Shown one piece after another: positions 12,201 to 23,151 of a stretch of 64,000 nt of DNA. Below the pieces are notes generated by a model, which worked only from the letters and a program-made list of their open reading frames with translations, searched no databases and had not been told where the DNA came from. The stretch is from assembly GCA_907163375.1 (NCBI GenBank), contig CAJQUW010011280.1:186001-250000 (forward strand). Reading direction: 5' to 3'. Every line of letters starts with the position of its first letter. Positions within the stretch are counted from its first letter, which is position 1. Made by a program: the position numbers and the translations under genes. The DNA is from Prostheceraeus crozeri. Its lineage: Eukaryota > Platyhelminthes > Polycladida > Euryleptidae.

Positions 12201-15200
12201 CATATAGTCATCTGCAGTTTTATTGCTTTTGAAACATATTTCACTTACACTCTTTGCAAGGAACTCGAAGACGAAGATTTTGAGAGCGCAACCAATCACT
12301 AAATGAACCCTTTAAAATTGAACAATACTAATCAACCTTGTAAAACAGAATGCCGTACATCTTCTCAGCATGCTTCAATGACCAGATGGTTTAGTCACGG
12401 TTTTCACATTGACATTATATGTTAAGTATACAATACCATTGTATCGATTTGTAAAGTCAGAGTATAGGCTTACTTCCTTAATAGTCTGACAGTTCGTTGG
12501 ATTACTTCAATACCTCAGCGTGAGAAAATCTTATATCAGTTATATGATTAAACTTATCTACTTCAGTGTTTATCGAAATTTAAATACCTACTTCAGCAGT
12601 GCATTGAACTACATGAGTCAGCATGTATGCGTGTCATATGCGCAATTCAAAATGTAAGCCTGATCATCATTTACTTCCTAGATTTTGTATCGCAACTTGA
12701 ATATCTTGCATGTTACATAGCAGTTTTTGGAAGTTCTTAGAAATCCCAAAACTTCTGTACTGGAATATCTACAGTCACTTTGTAAGTCAAACTTGTGCGA
12801 TAAATTGATAAACTGTTTAATGTAACATAACCAATATTGAAATACAGAAAACCAAAGTCAAGTGTCCATCACATTGATATAACTGTCCTGCGGACGCTTA
12901 CATGAACTGTACGCCCGAACATCTAATAGTCCGGTTGGCAAATAAATCGCTTCACAACATCAGATCAGCTTAAATCGTTGGACTGTGGTCCATCAATGAA
13001 GTAACCTTGCTTGTGTTTGTGCTTGTTTGTGGAATCCTTTCTTCCATATGGCCGAGTTGTCATTTATCCACTCTCATTCTTTTTGTGCTCAATGTTTAGC
13101 AAGAATGCAGAGTGCACCTATCTTAAAAGTCTTAGGTTTGACCCAACCAATGTTTGAACCACGGTCGCCCGGACGCCGAGCGAACACTCTATCACAGGGA
13201 CACAGCAAGGTTACCTAGGGTGCTTTCGTTCAGCCTTGATGCGGCGTATTGCACTAAATCTGCGCTCAACTTTCGCACTGTTGACAGGAAGCAATAGGAT
13301 CTCCACCAGAGTTGCAAAGTAAGGGAACTAAATTTGAGTAGTCAGGGCTCCATGTGCCTTCAACTTAAGCTGCAGCAGCGCAATACTCCTTGAATGTCAT
13401 CCACTCATCACTGATATTGGCTACAAGCATGCCGCGTTTGAGGGGCATCGGCTTGAAATGGTCAATTAGACTTCACACTTCCTCAGTATTTGGGGAATCA
13501 TCAGAAGGCATATTGTACTGTTAAAATCTCTATCTCGGGATTTCGTAATCACAAATTTGAAAATCGCAAGGTTTTTCGCGTGCTTTCGAAATTGCATCGT
13601 AATTTGGTCAAATTGCATTTCAATACTGGTCAAATGATTCCTTGTATCCTGTTAATTCTTATCACAATTAACTCTTGGAAACACGAGAAGATTCCAACAA
13701 TTATATTAATTGTACTTTAGATGTCTTCAGTTGAGATGATGACTTATTTACGTAATAGCCACTTATTTACAACAAGGGTCTGTCGCGGTTCATTGAATAT
13801 CTAAAAAGAATGACAAATATGTATTAAGTCAATGAAGGACACCAACACCGTTGATTCCCCGACAGCACTCGCCTGACCAAGGAATCGAACCGAAGTCCGT
13901 GGTGTAGACGAGCTCGCACCTTCTTCACTAGGCCACGCTGACAGTAGCTAGCTATAACAATGGAAAAAGAGATGGGCTGCTATAGATACAAAATGTGACG
14001 CTGTGACAAAACTTAGGTCGTTTTTGTCAAAAAAAGCGAATTAGCATTTATGACATCGACTTAGCGACTGCTGATGATTCTCACAGCACTTTTAGTGTGA
14101 TGTCACGCCCTTAGTCTCAATGCGACCGAACTTCTCCGACAACGCAATGCCACTGATATTGCGATCAAAGCGGATATAAAATCGTGGAGATCCACGGGTT
14201 ATCGGAAATTCTGAAATGGCGGACATTGCTAGGCGTCAATGGTTTTTCGAGAACAGCTTACCGGGAAATCTAATTGATGATGTTTTTACATAAATGGTGT
14301 TAATAGCCTACACGGAACGGATGCTCTCTGAGGCTGGAAAACTCTGGGAGGGCAGTCGCTCTCGTTTACCACTAGCGAAAAGAGAGATGCTCCTATTCTT
14401 TCGCCATAGTTCGTAGCGAAATTCCTTCTGTCAACATATCAATTAGCTTTCTATTTTGTTAATATTTACGTAAAGCATTTTGATCATTCGTTTTCGTCTC
14501 TCTAAACCTCATTACTACGTAGGTTAATATGGCCCACTTAGTGAGAATTAAAGATATTTCTATAATTGCAAAATAGATTTTCCCTTATGTACTTTGAGCT
14601 CAAAATTATACTAGATTGTAGACTCACAAATGTAATTAACGTAGAGAATTGCATATGTTTAAAAATCCATCAGTGAGAATAGTTCTTGAAAACTTATTTA
14701 ACCACCGAACGTATAGAACATCGAGGTTCAGTCGGACTGAATGTAAATTCTACAAGCGGACATGGATATGAAGTTTTAGCACTAGGTCAACGAATGTATT
14801 TTAGTGAAGATTTTAAATGATAATTGTCTCACTAATGCGGAGATTACATAATGCACATTTTGTCAATTTAACTATTTTAGCTGACTGTTAGTTACAGTGA
14901 TGACCAGTCACTGTTTTTTAAGAAGTATTATACCAATAAATAATTGTGCTAAATATATATAGGAAACAATGGCTGTCAAAACTACATGTTTTGTGCATTT
15001 ATTGTTATGACCTCGATCATGGACATAGTCTTGTCTCATTACATGACCGAATCCAATTTCATCAAAGCTACTATTTTATCTAGACGTAGCTATTTTGCTT
15101 ACTTTATTGCAAATCAACATTATTATTATTAGATTGAACATTATATCATCATCACAAGACATTTTCGCAAGAAGTGATAGAAAAAGTGGTATCACTTACA

Positions 15201-15232
15201 TTGAGCAGCATGTCAATACCCGCTGTTCCCAT
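97..15232 (-). CDS. UVRAG-like gene, 5' part (start codon plus C2 domain), continues past the left edge
   Basis: Five minus-strand exons (15200-15232 coding, 10105-10222, 9241-9275, 6925-6985, 97-200) join in one frame with matching phases (0, 1, 0, 1, 0) and give 117 codons starting at the ATG at 15232. The product has the landmarks of the UVRAG C2 domain: RLRHL near the start, then FYRS, NSL-P-W-D, and a closing F-V-V ... W-I ... G-L-LGQ block. In animals UVRAG joins Beclin-1 and VPS34 (PI3K complex II) on endosomes and autophagosomes; the C2 domain comes first and a coiled coil follows, which here must lie left of base 97. The human N-terminus has a longer proline-rich leader, absent here. 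The introns carry many repeats but the exons are clean, which argues for a live gene. Identity is recalled, not searched. The exon structure is seen directly. Confidence 0.83.
1771..1937. repeat. Foldback (MITE-like) hairpin
   Basis: Two arms of about 75 bp (1771-1850 and 1859-1937) are inverted copies with only a few mismatches. The core CTTGCACTAGTCACC on the left is matched by its complement on the right, with a loop of about 10-40 bp. The ends read TA-CGAGG and CCCCG-TA, compatible with a TA target duplication. There is no coding capacity. It lies within an intron of the UVRAG-like gene. Confidence 0.75.
2461..2960 (+). pseudogene. RTE-type LINE reverse transcriptase, C-terminal fragment
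   Basis: A 146-codon frame (2461-2901) resembles the C-terminal end of RTE-clade endonuclease/reverse transcriptase proteins from about residue 35 on: CGCESW, then AEMRMIRWMC, a basic RRP-RRPNEELRR segment, LRWYVHV and a KTWRNVIDEDL tail. After the stop, similarity continues weakly to about 2960 (a W-K-I-type tail). The polymerase core with the catalytic YADD lies upstream and is missing. The initial Met and first residues are probably flank. This is a 5'-truncated dead copy, antisense within intron 4 of the UVRAG-like gene. Confidence 0.75.
5528..5722. repeat. Diverged tandem duplication, period about 109 bp
   Basis: The block beginning TTTTTGATCC at 5532 recurs at 5641 and both run through ACAAACAATT, GACTTGTCTGT and AACYCTGAATKCAT. 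The two units differ at many positions, so the duplication is old. Fewer than two full copies are present. No known element recognised. Confidence 0.6.
6925..6985 (-). CDS. UVRAG-like exon 4
   Basis: A 61-nt exon between a pyrimidine-rich acceptor (TTTTTCTCTTGTAG) and a strong donor (AAAG then GTGAGA). In phase 0 it reads HPDWKFIDITNCSHVHKAAK plus one base. The P-W-x-x-x-D pattern after the preceding NSL fits the UVRAG C2 domain (NSL-P-W-D). A second frame is also open, but only phase 0 agrees with both neighbouring exons. Confidence 0.82.
7334..7532. repeat. 199-bp foldback (MITE-like) element
   Basis: Inverted arms of about 85 bp: ATGACATGATCGGAAGG at 7334 is matched by CCTTCCGATCATGTCAT ending at 7532. 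The inner blocks GAGCGCTTTC-AGGTCCTTCGG and their complement flank a short AT loop. The arms are GC-richer than the surroundings and only mildly diverged. Noncoding; sits in intron 3. Confidence 0.78.
8510..8645 (-). pseudogene. Short RTE-type LINE 3' tail
   Basis: On the minus strand a frame-broken stretch reads CPRMGWKGCV, then after a frameshift RDITEWKKIALKREESRR. This is the kind of K/R-rich W-motif and D-x-x-EW-K-I tail that ends RTE-clade proteins. Only about 45 codons remain and no catalytic part is present. Assignment rests on pattern alone. Confidence 0.42.
9241..9275 (-). CDS. UVRAG-like exon 3, 35-nt microexon
   Basis: Only 35 nt, between an excellent acceptor (TTGTTGTTTTCTTTACAG) and the donor TTTG then GTATGT. 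Two bases complete a Phe codon begun in exon 2 and eleven codons follow, FYRSYDEWNSL. FYRS and NSL are hallmark positions of the UVRAG C2 domain. Phases on both sides match. Gene predictors would probably miss it. Confidence 0.83.
9276..10104 (-). other. Intron 2 of the UVRAG-like gene
   Basis: An 829-bp intron with standard ends. I see no repeat or gene in it. Confidence 0.7.
10105..10222 (-). CDS. UVRAG-like exon 2 (start of C2 domain)
   Basis: A 118-nt exon with acceptor TTCTATTTACAG and donor GATT then GTAAGT. It encodes 39 codons plus one base, beginning HRLRHLSGLSVHNLVL and ending LSLPHGDYLD. RLRHL followed by a hydrophobic beta-strand pattern is the start of the UVRAG C2 domain. It is fully open in this frame. 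Confidence 0.85.
11151..11550 (+). pseudogene. Mariner-like DDE transposase, C-terminal remnant
   Basis: The frame carries FMQDGAPPHW (second catalytic Asp) and SPDLTPCDFFLWG (third Asp, 42 residues between the two), with the WPPRSPDLTP context typical of a widespread insect and invertebrate IS630/Tc1/mariner branch. The N-terminal DNA-binding region and the first catalytic Asp are absent. A TAA stop at about 11496 breaks the frame, and the same frame then continues 17 codons to 11550. It cannot encode an active enzyme. Confidence 0.82.
11664..11790. repeat. 67-bp tandem duplication inside the mariner-like element
   Basis: The block starting ATCATTAAATTTTACATG at 11664 recurs at 11731 almost without change. 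Two copies are present. It lies between the transposase remnant and the right inverted repeat. Confidence 0.8.
13130..13215 (-). repeat. tRNA-derived SINE fragment
   Basis: Read on the minus strand, this stretch has a tRNA-like order: a TGTTCGCTCGGCG block, then GGTTCAAAC resembling a pol III B box. It resembles the segment at 58895-58985 (shared GACCC-AC and GAGCGAACACT on the plus strand), so the two look like diverged copies of one family. Confidence 0.55.
13869..13945 (-). repeat. tRNA-derived SINE head with A and B boxes
   Basis: On the minus strand TGGCCTAGTGAAG (A-box like, 13923-13935) is followed about 32 nt later by GGTTCGATTCC (perfect B box, 13881-13891). The acceptor arms do not pair as in a working tRNA, so a SINE head is more likely than a tRNA gene. 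The body probably runs toward lower coordinates (to about 13790), but its end is unclear. Confidence 0.65.
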
Positions 15233-15249
15233 GTTATCCAACGAGATCT
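15200..15249 (-). CDS. UVRAG-like exon 1 with start codon
   Basis: A 50-nt exon with acceptor ACTTTTCAG and donor CAAT then GTAAGT. It contains ATG at 15232 followed by GTAGIDMLLN and ends in phase 0, which joins directly to HRLRHL of exon 2. If exon 1 is spliced to the GC-rich island donor at 16250, an in-frame TGA lies just upstream in that leader, so the ATG at 15232 is the natural start. The human protein has a longer leader before RLRHL. Confidence 0.72.
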
Positions 15250-15911
15250 CTGAAAAGTAATTTAAAAACGGATGCATTTACGTTTTCCTGAAAGACATTC
15301 AAAACAAAGCCATACATTTAATAATTAATGCACTACCTGTGCACCACGCAAATTAGCATATCTAAATCAGATAAGTGCTGCAGATGCACCCATAGGCATC
15401 ATTTAACTATCTTTCACGAATTAGCTTACTTGAGTATTTCACTAACGATCATAATGGTCAAATATATTTTAATACTGAGGCCATCATCAACAAAACCCAG
15501 CCATTAAGAACGAAATCGTGTCCGAAATAGTCACTCTGAACACAATCGCAAATTATTATATCGATAAAGAAGTATTTTCATTCTAAACGTCCAGCTTGTA
15601 TCACTTGAATCCAGCTGTACATACATTCTCTGTATTAGACGCAAACTTTATGGAAGAATTAATATTCATTTTCAATGTAATGATCATAATTATATAGTGC
15701 TTGCAGTTTGTCTTCGAGTTGGAGTCATACTCCGAAAATTCTTCTTTTCCCAAAACAAATAAACATTGATCATAAATGTTGTTTATTGAAAAAGTTATCA
15801 CAACATCAATTTAAGTATTAAAATCTTTATTGGAAGAATTTTTACGTTAGGTGGATGACCCTCAAGTCGCCATTAGTCTAATTATTGTGTAGTCGAAGCA
15901 AATCACAAAAT

Positions 15912-16401
15912 TGTTACGACCTCCCCAAGGTACGAACAGAAAAAAGGCCAAATCCCTGTGAGTGAATGTATTTATTAGGTGCAAGGCAAGTAGTGGCCCT
16001 TAAGAGAGCCGATTTGGCGTTCGCAGAGAATGTGAGTGTGCGTACAGTCGTCAACTTGGCAATGACTGCGGTCGTGAGCCGAAGGGTCGCAGCAGCGTCG
16101 TTGATTCCCAACAAGAGAACGTGCGTACTGTAGGCGGGAGAGAGTGCGAGAGAGAGCGTTTGGTCCGTCGGCAGGGAGTTTTGATGTCTCTCCGAATTGT
16201 GTGGGATCGATCATCCACCTGGAGCGTATGATTGGCGCCCAGCCACTCACCGACTCCCTGTCAATGGGCATCGCTTCGCCCTCCCGTCAGCGAAAGGAAG
16301 GAGAGTCTGCGCCGATCAATGGCTCATACAAGCGACTCCATTGGTCGTCGCTGACTTGAAGGTTAATTGACGCTCAGTATCACTTCTGCCTGAATCGAGG
16401 T
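15912..16401. promoter_or_regulatory. GC/CpG-rich island, probable promoter of the UVRAG-like gene, possibly bidirectional
   Basis: About 490 bp are much richer in G, C and CpG than the surroundings. On the minus strand there are two CCAAT boxes (ACCAATGG near 16338 and GCCAATCA near 16230) and a strong donor, GAGTCG then GTGAGT, at 16250, which could end a 5' untranslated exon spliced to 15249. On the plus strand another strong donor, CGAG then GTGAGT, lies at about 16401. The position, about 0.7 kb upstream of the start exon, fits a promoter. Alternative: a solo LTR on the minus strand, since an AATAAA near 15971 and a GTAACA end at 15912 are LTR-like; no matching 5' end or target duplication was found. 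Confidence 0.5.
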
Positions 16402-16797
16402 GAGTCATGATGCGGAAAGAGAGAGAGAGAAGTCTGCATTTTCGTCACAAGATGCATTACTCCTTTAATCGCTAGTTGGTAGTCTCTGAAACTTTAGCTA
16501 AAAATATCGGTTAGCCATTCAGCTTATTCAGCCATCCTATAGATTTTAAGCCAGCTTGGGGCATTAGGAGCCCTTGTAGGACGAAATGCAGCGTCTACGG
16601 CTGCCAAGGTATTTGTGTGCTAAAATTGTTCAAGTCTAAGGACATCTTTCCATACTATGTCCAGGTGAACTGGTAATCTTTATGATATGACATAAGTCAT
16701 AGCATTTTCATTGGTACACACTGTTGACAATTCGGTGAACACGAATATGATTGAAAATGTAAATGGATGAATAAAAATGAAATCTAGTGATCAAAAG

Positions 16798-19122
16798 TTA
16801 AAAAGAGAGTGCAAACTTTACAAATGAGTGACAATACCGCCTGGTTCCAACAATTGATGGCTTCAAGCTGAAGCGATCCCGGGACTTTCCATTTCTTTCA
16901 TAAAACATAACACGCAACAGAAGGTCATTATTTCTCTCAACACTGTTAAAAAGGCGCTCACAAATAGCATCAGTAACATTTAAGGTGGTGGACCTGGGTT
17001 CTGCAACAATAATTCGTTTCTCGATACGCAAAAGTTTGTTTTTTGGATGCGAAGGAGCATTGGATAAGAGGAAAATTGTGCAGTAGAACAGATCGAATTT
17101 GTGCCTGCAGCAACACATCCGTTGGACAACCGGATCTGACCAAATTGTACATGAAATAAATGCGTTTAGATACTTTCTTTACAATGTAGTGAATGTGTGA
17201 GTTCCATTTCAGATTGGTGGAGAATTTAACACCTAAAATCGTGACAACATTGACAGAAGTTAAAACATGATCTCCGTGATGTACATCGGAAAGCGGCAAT
17301 GAAGATTCCGTAACAATGTCCATTGCACACGATTTGATTCGTTGATAGGGAGACAATGAGTGTTAGACGAAGTGATAACATTATCCTATTCACTTTGTAA
17401 CTAACCATCAGAAGACTGTCGCATAAAATGCAAAATATTTACATCGTCCGCTCATTTAATACATAGGGAGTTTAGGCAGACACAAGATAGGATATCAGCA
17501 ACCGCACAAAAAAGAATGGGGCCTTCCCTCTGGCACTCCACTGCGAACATTTGTCAACTCAGAAAATAATCCACAGATTGGACACGATCACAAAAATAAC
17601 TAAAAAGCATTGAGACAATAAAAGGCAAAAAGGCGGCAGATCAAAATTGATCGGAGTCTGAATAACAAGAGTGTTGGATCCTATCAAAAGCCTTAGAAAA
17701 GTCGATCGACATGACCCTGAATGCACCAGGATTATCTAGATGAGACACACTAAGATCTAACAATGATGTTACTGAAAAGCAAGCATTAGATCCTGGACCT
17801 GGCATGTAGGCAAACTGAAGAGTTTTAAGCTTTTGTCTGACAACTGGAAGGATGTAGAATTTTAAAACAAGCCGTTTAAACACTTTAGACAAAATGGGGA
17901 ACAATGATATAGGGCGAAAATCGCTAACTCTGACAGCATGTAGAAGCTTTGGCACTGGTGTGACGGTTGTCTTCAGACAATGGGGTACATGTGATTCCCG
18001 TGACAAAAGATTGAAAATGATTGAAAAATAAGGTGATCAGTGTAGACAGGTTGAACCTGGAGTTACAAAAAATCCAGTGTGGTAGTCCATCATGTCCACA
18101 GATTTTACGTTCTAATGCGGAGAGCATGCGATGAAAATCGCAGACATTAAAAAAGTGTCTGTAAAAGACATGCTTGAAATCGATAGATTAGGAAGTTGCA
18201 TATCCTAATGATCAGGTATACAAATAGAAGAAAAATAGGCACTGAATTCCTCGGGGGGGGGGGGGAGAACTTATCTAAATCGTAGGATCGTCTCTCACTA
18301 CCAGATAACAAATAAACACCGTAAAGCCTTCCAGATATTCCGTTTGTCGCTGGTTCATGTTATTACCTTGAGATACTTGGTTTTCAACCATTTGATATGG
18401 TGAGTTACTTCGGCTCTCAATTCAAGGCATTTTGCTCTTTTCCCACATGATAAAGGTCAGTCTCGTACTTTTATAAGCAGCTTCAAAGATAGAGGAAACC
18501 CACGGTTTGTCATTTGGTCTCATTCCAACGGTCTTGAAGGAAAATAGATATCGAATAGAGACTATAATATATCCAGAAATAATTGGAAAGCCTCGTCAAA
18601 ATCACCAATTTGATTAATGATAGACATCCAATCAACAATATCGATGTAATGATGACAGGATGAAATCGCTGACCTTGAATATTGAAGTACCATTGTTTTC
18701 ACTGACTCGCTGTCAGACAAAGAAACAGTTGGACTCCATGAGGTACAAGCATGATCCGATTTACCAACGGCGACCATACATACAGGGCCTTGAGAAGTTG
18801 TAATATTCGTGAAAATCACATCCAATGTATTCTCCCCGAGTGTGGGGAAATTTAGAACTTGAGTGAGATTGAATACGTCGGAAAAACAAAGAATGGCCTC
18901 TTCATGTCTTTGTCGGCTGTTCCTAAATGGATGGTAAATAAGCACAACTAGAAGGTGCAATTCAGGTAACACAAATGGAAGAATCTCAGACTGACAAGAT
19001 TCGATAGAAGGAGCAGACCTTACAGACGAGTCAGGAATGATGATAGCTGTGTCAGGAATATCATCATTGAGCCACGTTTTACAAAGCACGACAATACTTG
19101 ATGGATGACCAAGTACGCGCAT
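16798..19122 (-). pseudogene. Decayed CR1/L2-like LINE (endonuclease and reverse transcriptase)
   Basis: Broken minus-strand frames appear in the order of a Jockey-group LINE. At 19122-18562 is an endonuclease part (CKTWLNDDIPD, LLVVLIYHP, VIFTNI). At 18006-17641 is the RT start (DFRPISLFPILSKVFKRL, QFAYMPGPGSNACF, SIDFSKAFDRI). Near 17450 the catalytic box is visible as A-D-D-V-N preceded by a stop instead of Tyr. At 17356-16800 are C-terminal parts (LGVKFSTNLKWNSHI, VKKVSKRIYFMYNLVRSG). Many stops and frameshifts make it inactive. A run of about 13 G lies at 18253. The closest clade is inferred. Confidence 0.8.
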
Positions 19123-21024
19123 AATGAGTTCACATCAATTTTATTCCGGATGCATCTTACATTAGTCATAAAAACAGTTGGAAAAGACGTAATGTTCATT
19201 CTTCGATTTATTGTGGTGTTTGATGAAGGAATTGGTACGATGGATCATTGTACACCTATATTACTTCGGCATCGAGGATCATTAAAATCACGTCGCTGAG
19301 ATATTCTAAATGGATAGCAGAAGTATGATCACATTTATGACGCTGGCGATTCCAAGATAAAATTATCTCCGTCTCAGACACTGAGGACACAAGCAAGCAT
19401 ATTTCTCAGAGTCACACTGGAATAGTGTAAGTCAGCTAACATGGAAGACATTCAGTTAGCACATGCGGACGAGTGCTCGATGACAACAACGACACGCACT
19501 GCAAAAGGTGCAGGCGTCACTGAAACCGACCGTCTACCAAGGTGACAAGAGACAGTCTATAGTGCTAGCATAACAATCTATGTGTTTAAAAAACAGAGAA
19601 TGCTCAAATGGTTACTTGTTCGCCATCACATTTGATAAAGCTTTGCTTAAGTCTGACGTCATGTGCCTGCCATTTTAGCATAGTTTGTCGGAGCTGTTTA
19701 CCGAGAAGCATCAAAGAGTTTGTAGAAAACGCAAGTAGCACATCTTCCGCTCAATTAAAATGCTTGACAAGTTGAACACCTGCTTAACAACCAATCAGGC
19801 GATGCATCTGGATCCCTCGATTGATCTCGACGAAAAGAACTGCCGATTCATGAATATTAATTTGTCATCCATTGGGAAGCATGAATGAAGGGTAATCAAG
19901 TAATTAAAATCAAATAGTGAGACATTTCATAATTCGAGATTCAGTGTCCTCAGATCAAAAACCCAAAACCCAATCCAAAAACCCGGGTAGGTTTTGGGGC
20001 GCACAAAACGCCGTTTTGTGACAAAACATTTGAGCACTTGTAATAGTATTGCAAAAACCGCATCCTCATGCAAACAAAATTTCGTGAGCGCACATAGCAA
20101 GCAGGTAAGTATTGCATCATCATCCCTACATAACAATGTGCAGTTCCGATGATGATGCACAATAGCAAATAACAAAAACAAAACATAGATTTGCCAAGTG
20201 TTTCACTTGTCTAAATTATTTATCGTTGCTGATAGCCATAACTTAGTCTCAGTCTACTACTAAATTCTACTTCATGAACTCACACAGATATAAACAGTGT
20301 ACACATTAGTCCTCAACACAAATTAGAAACAACCATTTGATAAGTGGATAAGTTGAAACCTCAAATTCAAGAAAAGGTAGAATAGGAATTCAGAAATTTG
20401 TTTCTGAAATTCTATAAAAGGGCATTTGCAGCTATTTTACTTTGCACTATCACCCTATGATTAGGCTACAACATTATCCGCACAATCTCCAAGGATTTAA
20501 TATGTATATTAAATGCACATCTTTGGAGCTGTAACAAATTCTCATATTACTTCAAATGATAATAAAATATTGAATGTTCGAAAGTCATGATCAAACAAAT
20601 TTTCTAGGATTGCAGATATGTGCGTGAAATTCAGGTTTCTTTTTCTGCTTTGAAGTACGAAGATTTAAAAGAAACACAATACGTGAAAATCTTCTATCTG
20701 TTTAAAGAGAAAGTTCCCTTTTAAAATATATAATATTTCCGTCTGATTAGATGATGCTGCTTTTATGATTGAAGTCGACCATTTCCTTCAAGTCGCTGTA
20801 TACCAGTAGGTCGACTAAGGTTTCTCAATACTTAGTTTCATTAGTTAGAATACTCAGTTACATTAGGAAATTATTGACGTCAGGTGTTCGAGCAAGAACA
20901 GCTTTATGAAACTATTTTTTAAATAACTCTTTACAGTAAACAAAATTTTAATAATGAGGTCAAACAAATTCAACACTTTCAGAATGATGGCGAAGTGAGT
21001 GGATTGCCAATGGATGTCCATCAC
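19123..21024. other. Intergenic stretch without recognised feature
   Basis: About 1.9 kb of AT-rich DNA. Short imperfect hairpins occur near 20400 and 20490. I see no coding or mobile element signature that I can support. Confidence 0.4.
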
Positions 21025-21447
21025 TTCTTCATTTCTTGAATTTGAATAGTGATATGGACCCATTTGCATCTTTAATGTAAATTATGACCATTGTCTTTGA
21101 TTGTGTTGTTTTGCTCTACCAGTGGCAGGTTGCTTATGACATGATCACGATCAAGAAAATACTTTTGAAGCTGAGCATGAAAGTAATAGCAACCCATCGG
21201 ATTGCCAATTCAACAAATATTGCCTCTCCAAGGCTGTCGGGACATAGAGGATTTGTAAAATACTATCATTCCGTCTGCATTACTGTCATGATCAGTCAAT
21301 TCCGTTGTAATTTCTTCAAAACTGCAATACTTTGCTTATCTCACATTTGGCAAGAATAGCCAACAGTGTTCAAATCGAGTTCATTTAATAAAATCGAAGC
21401 TGCATATACATTGGGGATTCAATAAATGCTAAGTTGCTACCTCTATG
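21025..21447 (+). mobile_element. GAGTA-family TA element, copy A (3' part)
   Basis: Shares with copies C, E and F the blocks GAATAGTGATRTGGACCCA, CATTGTCTTTGATT, CCAGTGGCAGGTTGC and TCATGATCAGTCAATTCCG, and the terminal GGGGATT-AATAAATGC. The 5' half is missing. No coding capacity. Confidence 0.75.
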
Positions 21448-21460
21448 GAGACATAACATA

Positions 21461-21924
21461 GAGTGTATGCGAAGGTAGAGTTTCAACTCAAAAGGTTTCT
21501 GTGTGCAGTGAACATTTTTATATGAAAGATTCAGTTTTTTCGGAGATTACGCTCTTGCGGTCCAAAAAATTATTTGAGCAGTTTTTAAAAAGCTAAATTT
21601 TTGCAAATTTATATACTATCAACATGAAGCCCCTTTATGAGTAGCATGAAACATATGCTGGATATCAAAAGGAATGGATATTTGATAGCAAGCATCCTGA
21701 TTATGCGGAAGTTATCCGGAAATTGTGCTGATGATCAAAGAAATTTCATTAATCGCAATAATGCATGTCTTCATCAAAAAATTTCGAGATCTATTGTTAT
21801 TTCTTGGCTGAAATTCATAGTTTTTACTTCAATCTTCATGGACATTTACTTACTTACTTACATGATTTTATGATTCACAAAATTTATGTTTTATTTCTTG
21901 AATTTAAATAGTGATGTGGACCCA
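21461..21924 (+). mobile_element. GAGTA-family TA element, copy B (5' part)
   Basis: Begins TA-GAGTGTATGC and carries the 5' half of the family (TATATGAAAGATTCAG, ATGGATATTTG, TTCTTGAATTTAAATAG), then stops where copy C begins. Either C inserted into it or they were joined by rearrangement. Confidence 0.7.
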
Positions 21925-22562
21925 TAGAGTAGGGATGTATATGCAGTGTGTCGACTCAAAAAGTATATGTATACAGTGAAAATTTTTATATGAAAAGACT
22001 CAGTTTTCTGCGGAGATCACGTTACCGTGGTCCAAAAAATTATCTGAGCACTTTTGAAAAAAGTCAAATTTGCCAATATACAGTGTATACTCTACCGAGA
22101 TGACACTCCTAATTGAAACAATTAAGTTGGATATCAAAAGGAATGAATATTTGCTAATAAGCATCCTAGCAAAGATGAAATCAAGCTGATTATCAGGGGA
22201 ATTTCATGATCCGCATTGGTATGGAAGTCTTCATGAAAAAGTCACGATATTATTCGTGCTCTCTTGACTGAAATTTCAAGTTTTAATTCAATTTTTACCG
22301 GCATGATTTTATGATTCACTAAATTCATGTTTCATTTCTTGAATCTGAATAGTGATGTGGACCATCTTTCGAAGTCAATAAAAATCATTGTCTTTGATTC
22401 TGTTATTTTGCTGTGCCAGTGGCAGGTTGCTTTTCATATGATCACGCTTAAGAAGATTCTCTTGAGATTCAGCATAAAAGCAATAGCAGGTCAGTTGATA
22501 ATTTAATAAACACTACCTCTCCAAGGCTGTCATGACACGGACTATCTGTAAAATAAAATTGT

Positions 22563-23151
22563 AGCGGTGTCATCAATCCAACAACTCCTTACAACATCCA
22601 ACATCCATTACAACTCCTTTCGGTCTTTTCGAGTTTACCAGGATGCCCTTCGGTCTACGCAACGCAGCACAGACATTTCAACGCTTCATCGACGAAATTT
22701 TACGTGGTTTTAACTTCATTTGCCTACGCCCTACGTTGATGACCTGCTAGTCGCTAGCTCCTCACCGGAAGAGCACCAGTCCCATCTCAGAATGCTGTTT
22801 CGACGCCTTGATGAGTACGGACTCATACTGAACCCGTCTAAGTGTGTTTTCGGTGTCTCATCAATTACCTTTCTCGGACACAAGATCGACTGTCATGGAA
22901 TGGCGCCCGTCGAAGACAAGGTCTCGAACTTTCCCCAGCCGAACTCGATAGCTGAACTCCGTCGATTCCTCGGCATGATCAATTTTTACCGCCGCTTTAT
23001 CGCTCGATGTGCAAGTCTTCTACAGCTCCTAACCAATCTGCTCAAAGGCGCATCCAAGTCCCTGAGTTGGTCCTCCGAAGCTGAACAATCCTTCAACGAC
23101 GCCAAGCGTGCCCTCACCAGCGCTGCTTGTCTGGCTTTTCCAGAATCGTAT
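22563..23151 (+). pseudogene. Ty3/gypsy pol fragment: reverse transcriptase
   Basis: An LTR-retrotransposon RT: TPFGLFEFTRMPFGLRNAAQ and FQRFIDEILRGF, then a frameshift right at the catalytic box, after which YVDDLLVASSSPEEH, NPSKCVFGVSSITFLGHKI and LRRFLGMINFYRRFI follow. It runs to ACLAFPES, where the palindromic unit begins. No LTR, gag or integrase is visible on either side, so it is an internal fragment. The RNase H start follows at 39791, beyond the palindrome. Confidence 0.9.

Larger units (their letters stand above)
10223..15199 (-). other. Intron 1 of the UVRAG-like gene
   Basis: A 5-kb intron with a TA-flanked mariner-like element (10911-11953) and two tRNA-like SINE heads (13130-13215, 13869-13945). 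The remaining stretches (10223-10908, 11956-13130, 13216-13868, 13946-15199) show nothing I can name. Confidence 0.65.

Noticed and set aside
12239-12297. Minus-strand exon-like piece (IGCALKIFVFEFLAKS) with a good GTAAGT donor
   Set aside because: Exons 1 and 2 of the UVRAG-like gene already join in phase without it, the acceptor is poor and the peptide does not fit the family.
13869-13945. Functional tRNA gene
   Set aside because: A and B boxes are present but the acceptor and anticodon stems do not pair; a SINE head fits better.
16144-16359. Protein-coding frames on both strands of the GC island
   Set aside because: GC-rich sequence lacks stops by chance; no motif or start context supports a protein.
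15912-16382. Solo LTR on the minus strand
   Set aside because: AATAAA and a GTAACA end are present, but no matching 5' terminus or target duplication; the position and donor sites fit a promoter island better.
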